64,000 bases of DNA from Castellaniella sp. (lineage in GTDB: Bacteria; Pseudomonadota; Gammaproteobacteria; Burkholderiales; Burkholderiaceae_B): NCBI RefSeq assembly GCF_034675845.1, contig NZ_JAUCCU010000001.1:434001-498000 (forward strand), written 5' to 3'. Under the pieces are notes generated by a model. The model did not search any database, was not told where the DNA came from, and was given only the letters and a program-made list of their open reading frames with translations. The position numbers were made by a program, and so were the translations under genes. Positions 16,923 to 25,763 of this stretch are shown here, piece by piece; the stretch's first letter is position 1; each line of letters opens with the position of its first letter.

Positions 16923-18032
16923 TCAAGAGCCTGGAATACAGATATAGCCACGCGATAATCCATCCACATGGGCCATGTCTCCACTTTCGGACACCTGAAT
17001 GGCTTGGTAGCCTGCCCCACAGGAACAAGCCCCTGTCAGCGGGTTGCCGGTGAAGTTGCTTAACTTACCGGCACAACCATACTTTGAACTCAGCAAATAG
17101 CCCCCTCCTGCGGGCCCAGCCAATTGCTGCCAGCGGCCTTGATGACAGACAAGCAGGCCGGGCCGTACACCCTGGCGCCCAATCCCCCCTTCTGTCGCAC
17201 AAACCCCACCAGACGCCACCCCCTTGACCAGCAGCAGACCTTCCTGACCTTGCAGCCAAGTGTCGCTGCGTACCAAGCCACGCGCGCTTACTGCCCCCTG
17301 AAAATCCGGATTGCGCGAATCCCGGACACGCAAAAACTCGCTGTGATCGACAGGATCGACCTGTGGACCGGACTCCGAGTCTGGATCGCCCACGGTATCC
17401 TGTGCCAAAGTCAGCTCGGCCTGCAAAGCGACCGTACCCGGCCCCCAGCGACTGGATGGTGGCAAATTGATCATCCGCCCTGCCCCCCTGAGCTGCTGGA
17501 GTGCCTGCGGCCAGACCACCAAGCCTCGACCCTGGGTGGCCTGCAGCCATTCGGCCACCAGAAACGCATCCATCCCGCCTTCGGTACGCAGCAATCCTGG
17601 TTGGGCAAGCACCAAGGCCTGCAACCGACAAGGCGCTTGAGGGCAGCTATCTGAACGCTGAATCTGCAAATCCAACTGTTGGCGCAAAGGCCCGGATTTC
17701 TGCCAACCAGGCGCCAGCAGCCCGAGCGCCTGCAGCTCTGTCCATTGCGGAGACCGCCAATCGGCAATGCCGTATTCACCCATGGCATCTGGCGCCTCCG
17801 CTTGCTGAAGCTGTGCGCCATGATGCACCAATAAGGCCTGGGCAGCATCGCGGGCAGGCAGCATCCAGGCGGCCAACGCCTGGGCCTGCAGCACCCGGAT
17901 GCGCTGCGCCCAAGTCTGGCTGGCCCAGACGACCAACAGCGTGGCGAGCACGGCCACCACCATCAGCTCCAGCAATAAGGAACCCCGCTGTCTCGGATGC
18001 CGGGCCGGCGGCGTGCAAGGCTCAGCGCACAT
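16923..18032 (-). CDS. pilV: PilV-type minor pilin / pilus-tip protein of a type IVb thin pilus
   Basis: A 369-residue prepilin. A short leader ends at the prepilin peptidase site RQRG-SLLLELMVVAV, followed by the hydrophobic N-terminal helix (ATLLVVWASQTWAQRI). A long variable region follows, and the C-terminal domain has five or six cysteines (SGGVCATEGG, GLLVCHQGRW, YGCAGKL, GACSCGAGY, YICIPGS). This matches PilV tip adhesins of R64-like pili, whose C-terminus is normally swapped by a shufflon. No inverted repeats or alternative C-terminal segments are found here, so the end is fixed. ATG 18032 overlaps the pilS end by 11 bases. ATG 18053 would add seven residues. Last gene of the pilus operon. 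Confidence 0.82.
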   Translation of the reverse strand: MCAEPCTPPARHPRQRGSLLLELMVVAVLATLLVVWASQTWAQRIRVLQAQALAAWMLPARDAAQALLVHHGAQLQQAEAPDAMGEYGIADWRSPQWTELQALGLLAPGWQKSGPLRQQLDLQIQRSDSCPQAPCRLQALVLAQPGLLRTEGGMDAFLVAEWLQATQGRGLVVWPQALQQLRGAGRMINLPPSSRWGPGTVALQAELTLAQDTVGDPDSESGPQVDPVDHSEFLRVRDSRNPDFQGAVSARGLVRSDTWLQGQEGLLLVKGVASGGVCATEGGIGRQGVRPGLLVCHQGRWQQLAGPAGGGYLLSSKYGCAGKLSNFTGNPLTGACSCGAGYQAIQVSESGDMAHVDGLSRGYICIPGS

Positions 18033-18609
18033 GGAAAGCGAACTGATTGACATCCCCCCGGCTGCAGGCCGCCTCTGCCGCCAAGGCGCTATACGGGGTG
18101 GCCTCATCCTTGACGGTCTTGGCAGCACCGCCATCACCAGTCACGGTGATCTGCTCGGCCATGCGCTGCAAGACTGAAGCAATCGAGGGGCACGCAACGT
18201 GATTGACCTGCGACAAGCGCAGAACAAAACCAGCGCCCCCATCACTGGCCTCGACTTCGATGCTGCCCCCGCTGCCCAGGCCATGACGCACCGTGCCATC
18301 GCTGCTTAAGCCCAGCACTGTGGAGTCGGCCACCATCGAAGCCAGATTCTCCGTCCCGATATCCGTATACGGCACATCGCCCGAGGAGCCCGCATTCACC
18401 CGGGTCTGCATGATGAAGCGCGCCAGTTCCTCGCCAACCTTGGGCACCTTGTTTTCCATCACGTAGCCGCCGATGGCCGGGATGCCTATGACTGCAATCA
18501 ACAGCACAATCGCCGTCACAATAGAGACCTCGATCAGCGAAAACCCGCGTTGTGCCTGTCGCTGCCTGATCCTGTAAGCCCCGCACAGCAGGGTCTGGTC
18601 AGTATGCAT
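18022..18609 (-). CDS. pilS: PilS-type major pilin of a type IVb pilus
   Basis: A 195-residue prepilin. The 22-residue leader, long and basic as in type IVb pilins, ends at QAQRG-FSLIEVSIVTAIVLLIAVIG. The +1 Phe and +5 Glu are both present, so it can be processed and N-methylated. The rest has a globular domain with cysteines at VACPS and AACSRG for the C-terminal disulfide loop. AAGGAGAG lies upstream of ATG 18609. It should form the pilus shaft, assembled by PilQ and PilR. No pilU or pilD prepilin peptidase gene is nearby, so it must be cut by one encoded elsewhere. Confidence 0.88.
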   Translation of the reverse strand: MHTDQTLLCGAYRIRQRQAQRGFSLIEVSIVTAIVLLIAVIGIPAIGGYVMENKVPKVGEELARFIMQTRVNAGSSGDVPYTDIGTENLASMVADSTVLGLSSDGTVRHGLGSGGSIEVEASDGGAGFVLRLSQVNHVACPSIASVLQRMAEQITVTGDGGAAKTVKDEATPYSALAAEAACSRGDVNQFAFHVR

Positions 18610-18653
18610 TGCTGCTCTCCTTTAGCCGTTCTCCGGCTGTATGACACCAGCCC

Positions 18654-19769
18654 CTATTGACTGGCGTGAAACATCATCCAACCGCGACGCAGCTCGTCAA
18701 TGGCTGCGTAATGCCACAGACCTATGCTCAGGACGCTGGCCACCCCCGCCAGCAGGACCAACCAGCGCAACCCCTGGGCCTGCAGCCGAATCCGTGTAAA
18801 CCAGACAGTCGCCATCCGGGCATGCACCGCCTGCAAAGCTGGCTGCAAGCCATGGGCCGCCTCCAGATCCAGCAAATACCAGTAGAGATCCCGATCCAGC
18901 AGGCCGGTATCCAGCGCCGCCGCGCCGTTAAACCCCCGATCCAGGCGCCCCACCATGTGCCTGAGATGAGCCGCCAGCCAGGGGCTGGCATGCTGCAGCA
19001 ACAACACCAATACCGCACGTAATTGGGTAGCGCCACCTGCGCCAGGCCGCAGCAGAATCGATACCAGCGCCATCATCCGTAATGCCTGGATCTGGCGATA
19101 CAAGCGCCACGGACCAAAACGATCCAGCAACTGACGCCAGGGCCCATAGGTCCGGGGCAGCGTCAGCGCGCCGCACAAGACGGCCGCCAGCGCGACCAGC
19201 GGAATACCCACCCCCCAAGTGTCCAGCGCCTTGGCACTGGCAAATAAGGATCGTGCCCAGGGACCATAAAAAAGGTCGGGCAAGCCCTGAAAAGCCTGCT
19301 GCAAAGAAGGCACTGTCCAGGCGGGCAAGGCCAGTACCAGGGCACTGACCACCAGCACCGCCAGCGCTGCAGCCCCCAACGTGCTCCACAGCAATTGTCG
19401 AGCTCGAATCAACAGATCCAGATGCTGAGCCAGCGACTCGAAGCAGGCCAGCAAGCGGGCATTGCCAAACATCTGGGCCACCTGCACCAAAGCCCGCTCA
19501 TCGGGCGGAAAACACCCACGCCAGGTTGCGTGCAAGTCTCCGCCGCTAGCCTCGCAGGCCTGCGACCAACCACGAGAAAGCCGCCCACGCACGGTGCGTG
19601 GGCCATAGCGCAGCGCATCCCGATCAAATAATTCACGGATAGTCAGACGTCCCTGGGTGGCCGTCAGCACTGCGTGCAGATAAGCGAAATAATCGGCACG
19701 CCGACCAGAAAACTGCCAGACATCCAAGCGCCAGCGCCAGCGGGCCAGTCCGATTCGTATCCAACTCAT
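18654..19769 (-). CDS. pilR: PilR-type inner-membrane platform protein (type II secretion F family)
   Basis: This 371-residue polytopic protein is of the GspF/PilC type. It has two cytoplasmic F domains and three membrane helices (LGAAALAVLVVSALVLALPAW, IPLVALAAVLCGALTL and LVLLAGVASVLSIGLW near the end). The domains carry patterns such as LRMMALVSILLRPGAGG and LLDLEAAHGLQ. It is the platform on which the ATPase works. ATG 19769 overlaps the pilQ stop as ATGA. A longer open frame upstream lies inside pilQ and is not coding. Confidence 0.85.
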   Translation of the reverse strand: MSWIRIGLARWRWRLDVWQFSGRRADYFAYLHAVLTATQGRLTIRELFDRDALRYGPRTVRGRLSRGWSQACEASGGDLHATWRGCFPPDERALVQVAQMFGNARLLACFESLAQHLDLLIRARQLLWSTLGAAALAVLVVSALVLALPAWTVPSLQQAFQGLPDLFYGPWARSLFASAKALDTWGVGIPLVALAAVLCGALTLPRTYGPWRQLLDRFGPWRLYRQIQALRMMALVSILLRPGAGGATQLRAVLVLLLQHASPWLAAHLRHMVGRLDRGFNGAAALDTGLLDRDLYWYLLDLEAAHGLQPALQAVHARMATVWFTRIRLQAQGLRWLVLLAGVASVLSIGLWHYAAIDELRRGWMMFHASQ

Positions 19770-21466
19770 GACCAGCCTCCGGGGTCCAGCATCGATACCC
19801 CATGCTGGCGACAGCGCAACACCAGCGTTTCGAAAGCCATGAAGCGGCCCTCGACATCGCGCGGATCCACCTGCCCGACAGCGACTTTGTGCATTGCATG
19901 CGCATAAGCGCTCTGGAGGGGATGCGGGAGAAAGCCGCCCCCTGCTGCTGCCGCATAGCTGGCCCCCAAGCCCGGCTCCAGCAGTTCGGCCGCCACCGTT
20001 CGCCCCTGATAGCCGGCCAGTTCGGGTAACTGCGGCACGCGGCACTGCGCACAACCCACTGGATTACGCAGCCGCAATTGGTCAGCCGCTAGCCCCCAGC
20101 CGGACTCGATCCAACCCAGCCATTGCGCCCAGCGGGCCAAACCCTGGCGGCCACCATCCTGTCGCTGCAGGGCCGCTGCAGTGGCTGGCAACGCACACGC
20201 GGGACAGAGCTGTGGCAGCAAGGCCTGAAACACCAACAGCTTCAGCATTCCCGGCGTCTCCAGAAAGTCGCGCGGGACCCCAATAAAAGTAGACGACAGA
20301 CGATCGATAATGGCCCGTGCCGATGGCGCATGCACCGTGGTATAGATATTGACGCCAGAGCCTGCCAGATCCATGAAGGCCAACCCGCTATCGGCGTCGC
20401 GAATTTCCCCCAGCAGCACATCGCTCATGGCTGAGCGTTTGAGCGTGCGCAATTTTGCGGCATACCGATCATTGGCCTGTTGATCCAGGTCCCGGCTGAT
20501 GGTGTTCTGCACCGCCCCCTCAATGCGATATTCGACAGGCTCTTCCAGCGTGATGACCTTATGGTGGTCCGGCAAGGCCCGAATCAACGTCGCCAAGGTA
20601 GTGGACTTACCCGAACCCACAGTGCCAGCCAGCACAATGGCACCCCCTTCGGAGCGCATCACGCGATCAAAACATGCGACTTGGTCCGGCCTGTATCCCA
20701 GGCTGCCCAGGTCAGCGACCTGAGTGACGGCATCGCGCGACAAGAACCGCAGACAGACACTGGGGCCTCGCTCGGCCGCCAGCGACGCCCAACGCAAGGT
20801 ATAGGCACGGCCATCCACCCGGCGTTGCAAACTGCCCTGCTGCTCTTGCAAGGGATCGAATACCGCCCCATTACCCCCCTGAATATCCATCCAGGCCACC
20901 GCCAGCACGTCCATCAGCAAGTCTGTGGGCATGGGGCTGAAACGCGCTGGTGCAATATACCGACCCGCCACGCTGAAACGAACCTCGGACTGCGGCAAAT
21001 CGCGATAAACATTCAGGTGCAAGTCGCTGGCCTCCTGGCGCACGCCCCATTCAACCAGATCTTGAAATACCCCGGCCAGCGCCGTCGGCGTACGATCTGT
21101 CGGCAACAAGGTCAGCGTTGCCGTATCCGAATCCCGCGATAGCGCCATCAACAAGGCGGCGGGCAGCACATAGCGGGCGGGTGACGATAAACGGTGCCCT
21201 GCCGCCTGGATGCGCCGCACCAGGGCATCCGCCTGATCGCCGCCCACATATTCGGCCCGCGCCAGAACTGTGATGCTGCCATCGGCCCGCTCCACCGGGC
21301 AGATACGATCCGCCAGCGATTGCACATCGAACTGCCGCGCCATGACCCGCTGAACCGGGGGCAGCAACGCAGCCAACTGTTCGGCGCGTTCAATCAGAAC
21401 AGCTGCCGACAAATCGAAGGGCGGCAAGGGCTCGGATAAGCGCAAGACGGAAGACCAGGCTTTCAT
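19766..21466 (-). CDS. pilQ: PilQ-type pilus assembly ATPase (GspE/VirB11 superfamily)
   Basis: This 566-residue secretion ATPase has an N-terminal domain (1-150), then the core with Walker A GTVGSGKSTTLA, the Asp box VITLEEPVEY, Walker B SDVLLGEIRD and the His box VNIYTTVHAPSA. A tetracysteine zinc site is visible as CPAC with CAQC farther on. It supplies energy for thin-pilus extension. This PilQ is the ATPase of the R64 nomenclature and is not the secretin called PilQ in Pseudomonas. ATG 21466 overlaps the pilP stop (ATGA). An alternative start at 21538 is inside pilP. Confidence 0.9.
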   Translation of the reverse strand: MKAWSSVLRLSEPLPPFDLSAAVLIERAEQLAALLPPVQRVMARQFDVQSLADRICPVERADGSITVLARAEYVGGDQADALVRRIQAAGHRLSSPARYVLPAALLMALSRDSDTATLTLLPTDRTPTALAGVFQDLVEWGVRQEASDLHLNVYRDLPQSEVRFSVAGRYIAPARFSPMPTDLLMDVLAVAWMDIQGGNGAVFDPLQEQQGSLQRRVDGRAYTLRWASLAAERGPSVCLRFLSRDAVTQVADLGSLGYRPDQVACFDRVMRSEGGAIVLAGTVGSGKSTTLATLIRALPDHHKVITLEEPVEYRIEGAVQNTISRDLDQQANDRYAAKLRTLKRSAMSDVLLGEIRDADSGLAFMDLAGSGVNIYTTVHAPSARAIIDRLSSTFIGVPRDFLETPGMLKLLVFQALLPQLCPACALPATAAALQRQDGGRQGLARWAQWLGWIESGWGLAADQLRLRNPVGCAQCRVPQLPELAGYQGRTVAAELLEPGLGASYAAAAGGGFLPHPLQSAYAHAMHKVAVGQVDPRDVEGRFMAFETLVLRCRQHGVSMLDPGGWS

Positions 21467-21922
21467 GGCTGGCCCCCGCCAAGCAACATGCGCAGGCACA
21501 GCGAATGGCGATCCTCGCCGCGCTCCAGCTGCACGCAAGCGCCATTCATGCCGCGCAGTTGGTACACCCCGGCATCCCCGACGTACCCTGCCGGAAAGGG
21601 CTGGCCCCGTACATAGAGATAGGCCTGCTGGCCAACTTGGACTTCGGCCATCAGCACCGCCCCAACCCCATATAAAGCCACCAGCCTGGGAGCCAGCACC
21701 GCCTGCACAGAAGCCAGGGGGCGGGAATCGCTACGCTTTTGGGCAGGTTTTGCAGCATCGCCCAGTGCATCCTGTAAATCTCGCTGCATCAGTTCGCGTA
21801 CCGACTGAGTCTCCCATTGCTCGGTAGCCGCCGACGGGAGCTCCTGCGCCCAAGCCCCCCCCCGGCCCCAGCAAACCCAACGTCAATGATAGGCAGCACA
21901 GTGTTCGATCAACGGTTTTCAT
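21463..21922 (-). pseudogene. pilP: PilP-type pilus biogenesis protein, signal peptide out of frame at a 9-G tract
   Basis: The conserved C-terminal part (VLAPRLVALYGVGAVLMAEV, VYQLRGMNGACVQLERG) reads in one frame from about 21840 to the stop at 21463. A good signal peptide begins at ATG 21922 (MKTVDRTLCCLSLTLGLLG) in another frame. Between them lies a run of nine G on the coding strand (21855-21863). With eight G the protein reads LLGPGGAWA-QELPSAATEQ, a perfect signal peptidase I site leading into the PilP domain, 152 residues in all. As sequenced, the frame ends prematurely or translation must restart at ATG 21789. Homopolymer slippage (phase variation) and sequencing error are both possible. 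PilP is a small periplasmic protein needed for thin-pilus formation. Confidence 0.8.
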
Positions 21923-23162
21923 ACAAGGCCCCCTCTAAATGCAAAACCAGGCGGCTGGACTTCAGACCTGGGCGTGTGCCGGGCGCATGGGTGACAACCG
22001 CCTTGTGCCAGGACACGGCACGCGACAAAGGCACCAGCAGGCCAGCGGAGCGCAACGGCCCCTCGACCTTGACGGCTCTGGTGGCCAACCTGGGAAAATC
22101 CGGCGGCATGGGCAGCGCCTGCCCATCGGCGTCACGCGGCGGCGGGACGGCCAGCGGCTTTGGGCCCTGCACCCGCAAGGCCGTGAAAGCAGGCAAGACC
22201 GCCTGCAGCGCACTGGCCCAATCACGCGCGACCAAACGCGCCTGCGGCAAGGCCTGGGGGTCGGCGATCTGCCCATCCAGCGCCATGCTCCAATTGGCCT
22301 GAGCCTGATCCAACGAGGGAAAATCCAGGCGCCAGCCAGGCGGAGCCGCCTGCAACAAGCCCCGGTTATCCGCCTGTAAATCCAGCCGTCGATATTCGCT
22401 GCGACATTGCCAGACCGTCGCCACGCTGCCGGGCTGGCATTGCAAGTCCTTGAGCACCCAGCCAGCCAATCGCACCGGTTGCAGATACATGGCCTGCAGC
22501 AGAGCACGGGTGCCTGTCTCGCCATGCAAAGGGTGGCGAGACAGGGACTGGTTCAGAACATGCTGCCAAGCCTGAGCCGCATCCGGCGTCGACCGCGCCG
22601 AACTCTGCGGCAAGCCATAGGCATAGCCCCACCAGAGCAGACTGAGCAAGCCCCCGGCCAGCAACATCCGGTAGGTACGCACGGGACGGATGCCCTGCAA
22701 GGCAGGAGCGACCGCAGCCCGACGAGCCAAGCGCTGCAACAAATCATCAGCCGACGCATGCGGGTCCAACAATTGCAGGCGCGGATACGCCAGGCGCAGG
22801 TCTTCAATTGCCTGACGGGCGAGTTCAGGCTGAGGATAACTGCGGTCAGCCCGGACCAGCACCACCCCTTCGTGGCAGGCCAGGACATGCCACGTCTGAC
22901 CATCGAGCAACAGCATGCAGGCCCAGGTGCCCTGGGGATATTCGCGCGCCAGCAAATCCGCCGCTGACCAGCAGGCCTGCGCCCTGAGCAGCCCATACGC
23001 CAATCCCAATGCGGCTGGCGGGTTGCCGGACAGCACCAGATGCGAAGCGCCTTCACGCCGGGCCTGGGCACAGGCCAATGCGGGGTCTCCCAGCACAGGC
23101 AACCAGTCCAGACCAAAAGCCAAGGGCAACTGCTGCACCGAGACAAGTCGTGTGGCAGTCAT
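21909..23162 (-). CDS. pilO: PilO-type type IVb pilus biogenesis protein
   Basis: The 417-residue protein is of the PilO2/TcpD-like kind: a cytoplasmic domain (1-165), a single membrane helix around 167-190 (MLLAGGLLSLLWWGYAYG) and a periplasmic C-terminal domain. It should be part of the inner-membrane assembly complex. ATG 23162 is two bases after the pilN stop. The next codon upstream in frame is TTG. Its end overlaps the pilP start by 14 bases. Confidence 0.82.
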   Translation of the reverse strand: MTATRLVSVQQLPLAFGLDWLPVLGDPALACAQARREGASHLVLSGNPPAALGLAYGLLRAQACWSAADLLAREYPQGTWACMLLLDGQTWHVLACHEGVVLVRADRSYPQPELARQAIEDLRLAYPRLQLLDPHASADDLLQRLARRAAVAPALQGIRPVRTYRMLLAGGLLSLLWWGYAYGLPQSSARSTPDAAQAWQHVLNQSLSRHPLHGETGTRALLQAMYLQPVRLAGWVLKDLQCQPGSVATVWQCRSEYRRLDLQADNRGLLQAAPPGWRLDFPSLDQAQANWSMALDGQIADPQALPQARLVARDWASALQAVLPAFTALRVQGPKPLAVPPPRDADGQALPMPPDFPRLATRAVKVEGPLRSAGLLVPLSRAVSWHKAVVTHAPGTRPGLKSSRLVLHLEGALYENR

Positions 23163-23164
23163 GG

Positions 23165-24760
23165 TCAAAGCCCTTCTTCGACTTGGGCGGTAATAATCAA
23201 CAAGGTGGCCAGCCGCTGGGCATCCACCCGATTTCCGCCGCCCAGAATGGCGGGTAAGCCTGGATTAAGACGTCGCGCGGCAGATTCCGATTGCTGACGG
23301 TCAAAGCCGGACACCACCAGCGGCTGCCCTGGCTGCAAGGCCAGCTGTTGCACCGTCCCATTACCTTCCACAGTCAGCTGTTGCAATTGCAAAGGGTTTT
23401 CACGATCCCCAAACGTGACGGTCTTGAGGGGTTGCGCCACCGTATTGTCATAGGCCAGCGACAACAGAATCTGTCCATCATCCTGGGCATCCGGCACCAA
23501 GGTCAGCAGCGATCCCACTGTTTCTTCCTTTTGATTGACCGATACAGCCGGCACGGCCAGCCCATTGGTCCCGGACATCGGGGTGGTTTCCACCCGATCG
23601 ATATAAGAGAAGGTTGTCCGCACAGCATGAGTGACTGGGCGACGATTCAAGGTCAACATCGGCACGCTGCTGCGTCGCACCAGTTGCACCGACTCGCCCA
23701 AGGCTCGAATAATGGCCTCGCTGCCGCTCATGCTCCCCTGGGTAATCCCAAGCCCTACGCTGCCTGCAACCGCCCCGCTGGTGAAGGCGGGGACAGCCAG
23801 GCCCGCAGCCATGCCTGCCCCGGAAAACACCAGGTTCCAATCCAGACTGGCGTGGGCTTGCTCACTCAAGGCCACCGTCAGTTCTTCGAATACCAGGCGT
23901 ACCCGCCGCGTCAGCGCCCGGTTTTCCTGATCCAGGTAAAGCGCGATGCGATCCAGGACCTCTGGGGTGTCCGTAACGACCACGGTCGACCCCGCGCCTG
24001 GCTCGGCCACCAGCAGGCCTGCACGCGACAAGAACGGTTCAATGCGCGCCCGCACCGTTTTCATGACGTCCTGTTCGCCGCTGCTGAGCTGCGTGCTGGA
24101 CGTACTGATGAATCCGCCCTCGGCCTGACGCCCGCCCAGCCCCAGGGAGGCCTGAGCACGAGCATCCAGCGTCAACGCACGCACATTGAAGACCCGAGTA
24201 TCCGTGCGGAAGAATTCAATACGCCCCTGGCTATAGCGCCACCAGACCCCCAGGCGGGCCACCAACCGATCCAGAATATCGGGTAAAGGCGCAGGCCCCG
24301 CCGCCAGGTCAAACGGCGGCGGCTGATCCGCATCCATCGAGTCCGACCGAGTCTCGACGGCCAGGCGCGGCAGAAAACTCCAGGCAGGCAACAAGGCGTC
24401 CGGGCGTACATAGACCGGAATACTGGTGACCGCAGAGATGCGTCGGGCGATCTGGCGCAAATCATCCGCGCCATCGGCAAACAGCAAGGTCGTACGCACA
24501 TGCGCGCGCAGCGCGGCGGGCAAGGACAGTTCGCGCGCCAAAGGCTGGGCACGCCCCGCCACCCAGGGCTTGGCGATTTCCTGCGCGGCACGGCGCTGAG
24601 CCTGATCGGTCAACGAACGGGCAAAGCGTTCATGGCCATCGACGACGGCATGATCGGTCTGCTGGTAATCCTGCTTGGCCTGTTGGATGCGTTGCTGCAA
24701 GGCGCAGCCAGGCAAGGCCAGGCCCACCAGCAACAGACTGCGAATCAGGTGCTGTCTCAT
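23165..24760 (-). CDS. pilN: PilN-type outer-membrane secretin lipoprotein
   Basis: This 531-residue secretin has a lipoprotein signal (MRQHLIRSLLLVGLALPGC, lipobox LPGC). N-terminal periplasmic domains include ADDLRQIARRISAVTSIPVYV. The secretin core carries VVVTDTPEVLDRIALYLDQEN and the pore region from QLVRRSSVPMLTLNRRP to RLATLLIITAQVEEGL. It forms the ring through which the pilus leaves the cell. It overlaps the preceding gene by ATGA (24757-24760). The order and sequence match R64 pilN. Confidence 0.9.
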   Translation of the reverse strand: MRQHLIRSLLLVGLALPGCALQQRIQQAKQDYQQTDHAVVDGHERFARSLTDQAQRRAAQEIAKPWVAGRAQPLARELSLPAALRAHVRTTLLFADGADDLRQIARRISAVTSIPVYVRPDALLPAWSFLPRLAVETRSDSMDADQPPPFDLAAGPAPLPDILDRLVARLGVWWRYSQGRIEFFRTDTRVFNVRALTLDARAQASLGLGGRQAEGGFISTSSTQLSSGEQDVMKTVRARIEPFLSRAGLLVAEPGAGSTVVVTDTPEVLDRIALYLDQENRALTRRVRLVFEELTVALSEQAHASLDWNLVFSGAGMAAGLAVPAFTSGAVAGSVGLGITQGSMSGSEAIIRALGESVQLVRRSSVPMLTLNRRPVTHAVRTTFSYIDRVETTPMSGTNGLAVPAVSVNQKEETVGSLLTLVPDAQDDGQILLSLAYDNTVAQPLKTVTFGDRENPLQLQQLTVEGNGTVQQLALQPGQPLVVSGFDRQQSESAARRLNPGLPAILGGGNRVDAQRLATLLIITAQVEEGL

Positions 24761-25620
24761 GACTCCACCCCTGACCCTTGAGTGCGATCACAGCGCTGGG
24801 CCAGCGACACCACGCGCAACACCTGATTGGCATAAAAACAAGGCTGCAGGGGACGATCACCCAGCTCGGTGGCTGCCAGCAGGCTACGCACCGCCCCCCT
24901 GAATGGCTCGTCAAAGACCGCTGAACCTGCCAGGGGAATATCCACATCCACAGCCCAATGCTCTGCATCGAACGCCCAGCCAGCCGTGCGCGCCCACCGC
25001 GCCAAGGCACGACGGACATTGCCATCAGCAGGCGTGACCTCGAACCGTGCCGGTACAGGCTTCAGGGGTATGGGCATGGCAGGCACCGGCAGCTTCACCA
25101 TCGCACTGGCCAGCATCGGTGCAGGCCCGGCAAGGACAACAGTCGGCGCCACCGGCAGTGACGGCGAAGCAGACACAGGGACGGATGGCTCGGACGTCGC
25201 CGGCGCAGTGGATGCGTCCGATACCTGGATATCCCTACTGCCCACGTCCTGCGCACTCAAGGCCTGACGACGCGCCTCGGCCTGCAGCAGCCCGCCACGC
25301 ATCAACAAATAATCATGGACACCGCTGACCACCAGGTAGTCGCCTTCGCGCCGTGGCCGCAGCAGGCGATCGCCGGCCGCTGTGCGGGCAAACAATGCCG
25401 GTGCTGACTGGCCGACGGGATACTGCAGCCAGGTGTCCCGCCCATCATCAAAGACCTGCAATGGCGCAAGGTCTGGATCACCCGACAAACGCCAATCGAA
25501 ATGGTACGTGCCTGTCGCTGGCCCCATCCCGGTCATCTCACGCCACCAACGGTGGCCGTCGGTTGTAACGCACCCGGTCAGGCTTGCCGCCAGCCAGATA
25601 ATGCCGAACATTCTCATCAT
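24757..25620 (-). CDS. pilL: PilL/TcpQ-type pilus biogenesis lipoprotein
   Basis: A 287-residue protein with a lipoprotein signal (MMRMFGIIWLAASLTGC). It has a VirB9/TrbG-like beta domain (about 40-115), a long Pro/Ala/Ser linker (130-190) and a C-terminal TcpQ domain (FEVTPADGNVRRALARWA to LQPCFYANQVLRVV). TcpQ-type proteins stabilise and localise the secretin. It is the first gene of the pilus operon and corresponds to pilL of R64, which fixes the order L-N-O-P-Q-R-S-V. The 143 bases upstream (25621-25763) hold no gene and must contain the operon promoter, which I could not identify clearly. Confidence 0.78.
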   Translation of the reverse strand: MMRMFGIIWLAASLTGCVTTDGHRWWREMTGMGPATGTYHFDWRLSGDPDLAPLQVFDDGRDTWLQYPVGQSAPALFARTAAGDRLLRPRREGDYLVVSGVHDYLLMRGGLLQAEARRQALSAQDVGSRDIQVSDASTAPATSEPSVPVSASPSLPVAPTVVLAGPAPMLASAMVKLPVPAMPIPLKPVPARFEVTPADGNVRRALARWARTAGWAFDAEHWAVDVDIPLAGSAVFDEPFRGAVRSLLAATELGDRPLQPCFYANQVLRVVSLAQRCDRTQGSGVES

Positions 25621-25763
25621 GCCGTTCCCCCAGGAGTCTCCCTGGATGCGGCGGCCTGAAAAAAGGCACCGGATTCAGGGAATCAGGTGCCTATGGTGGC
25701 CTGATGGCGGCGCGACCACCAGACTGGGAACTACGCAGGGCTAAAAATGCCCCAGAGGGCTTG

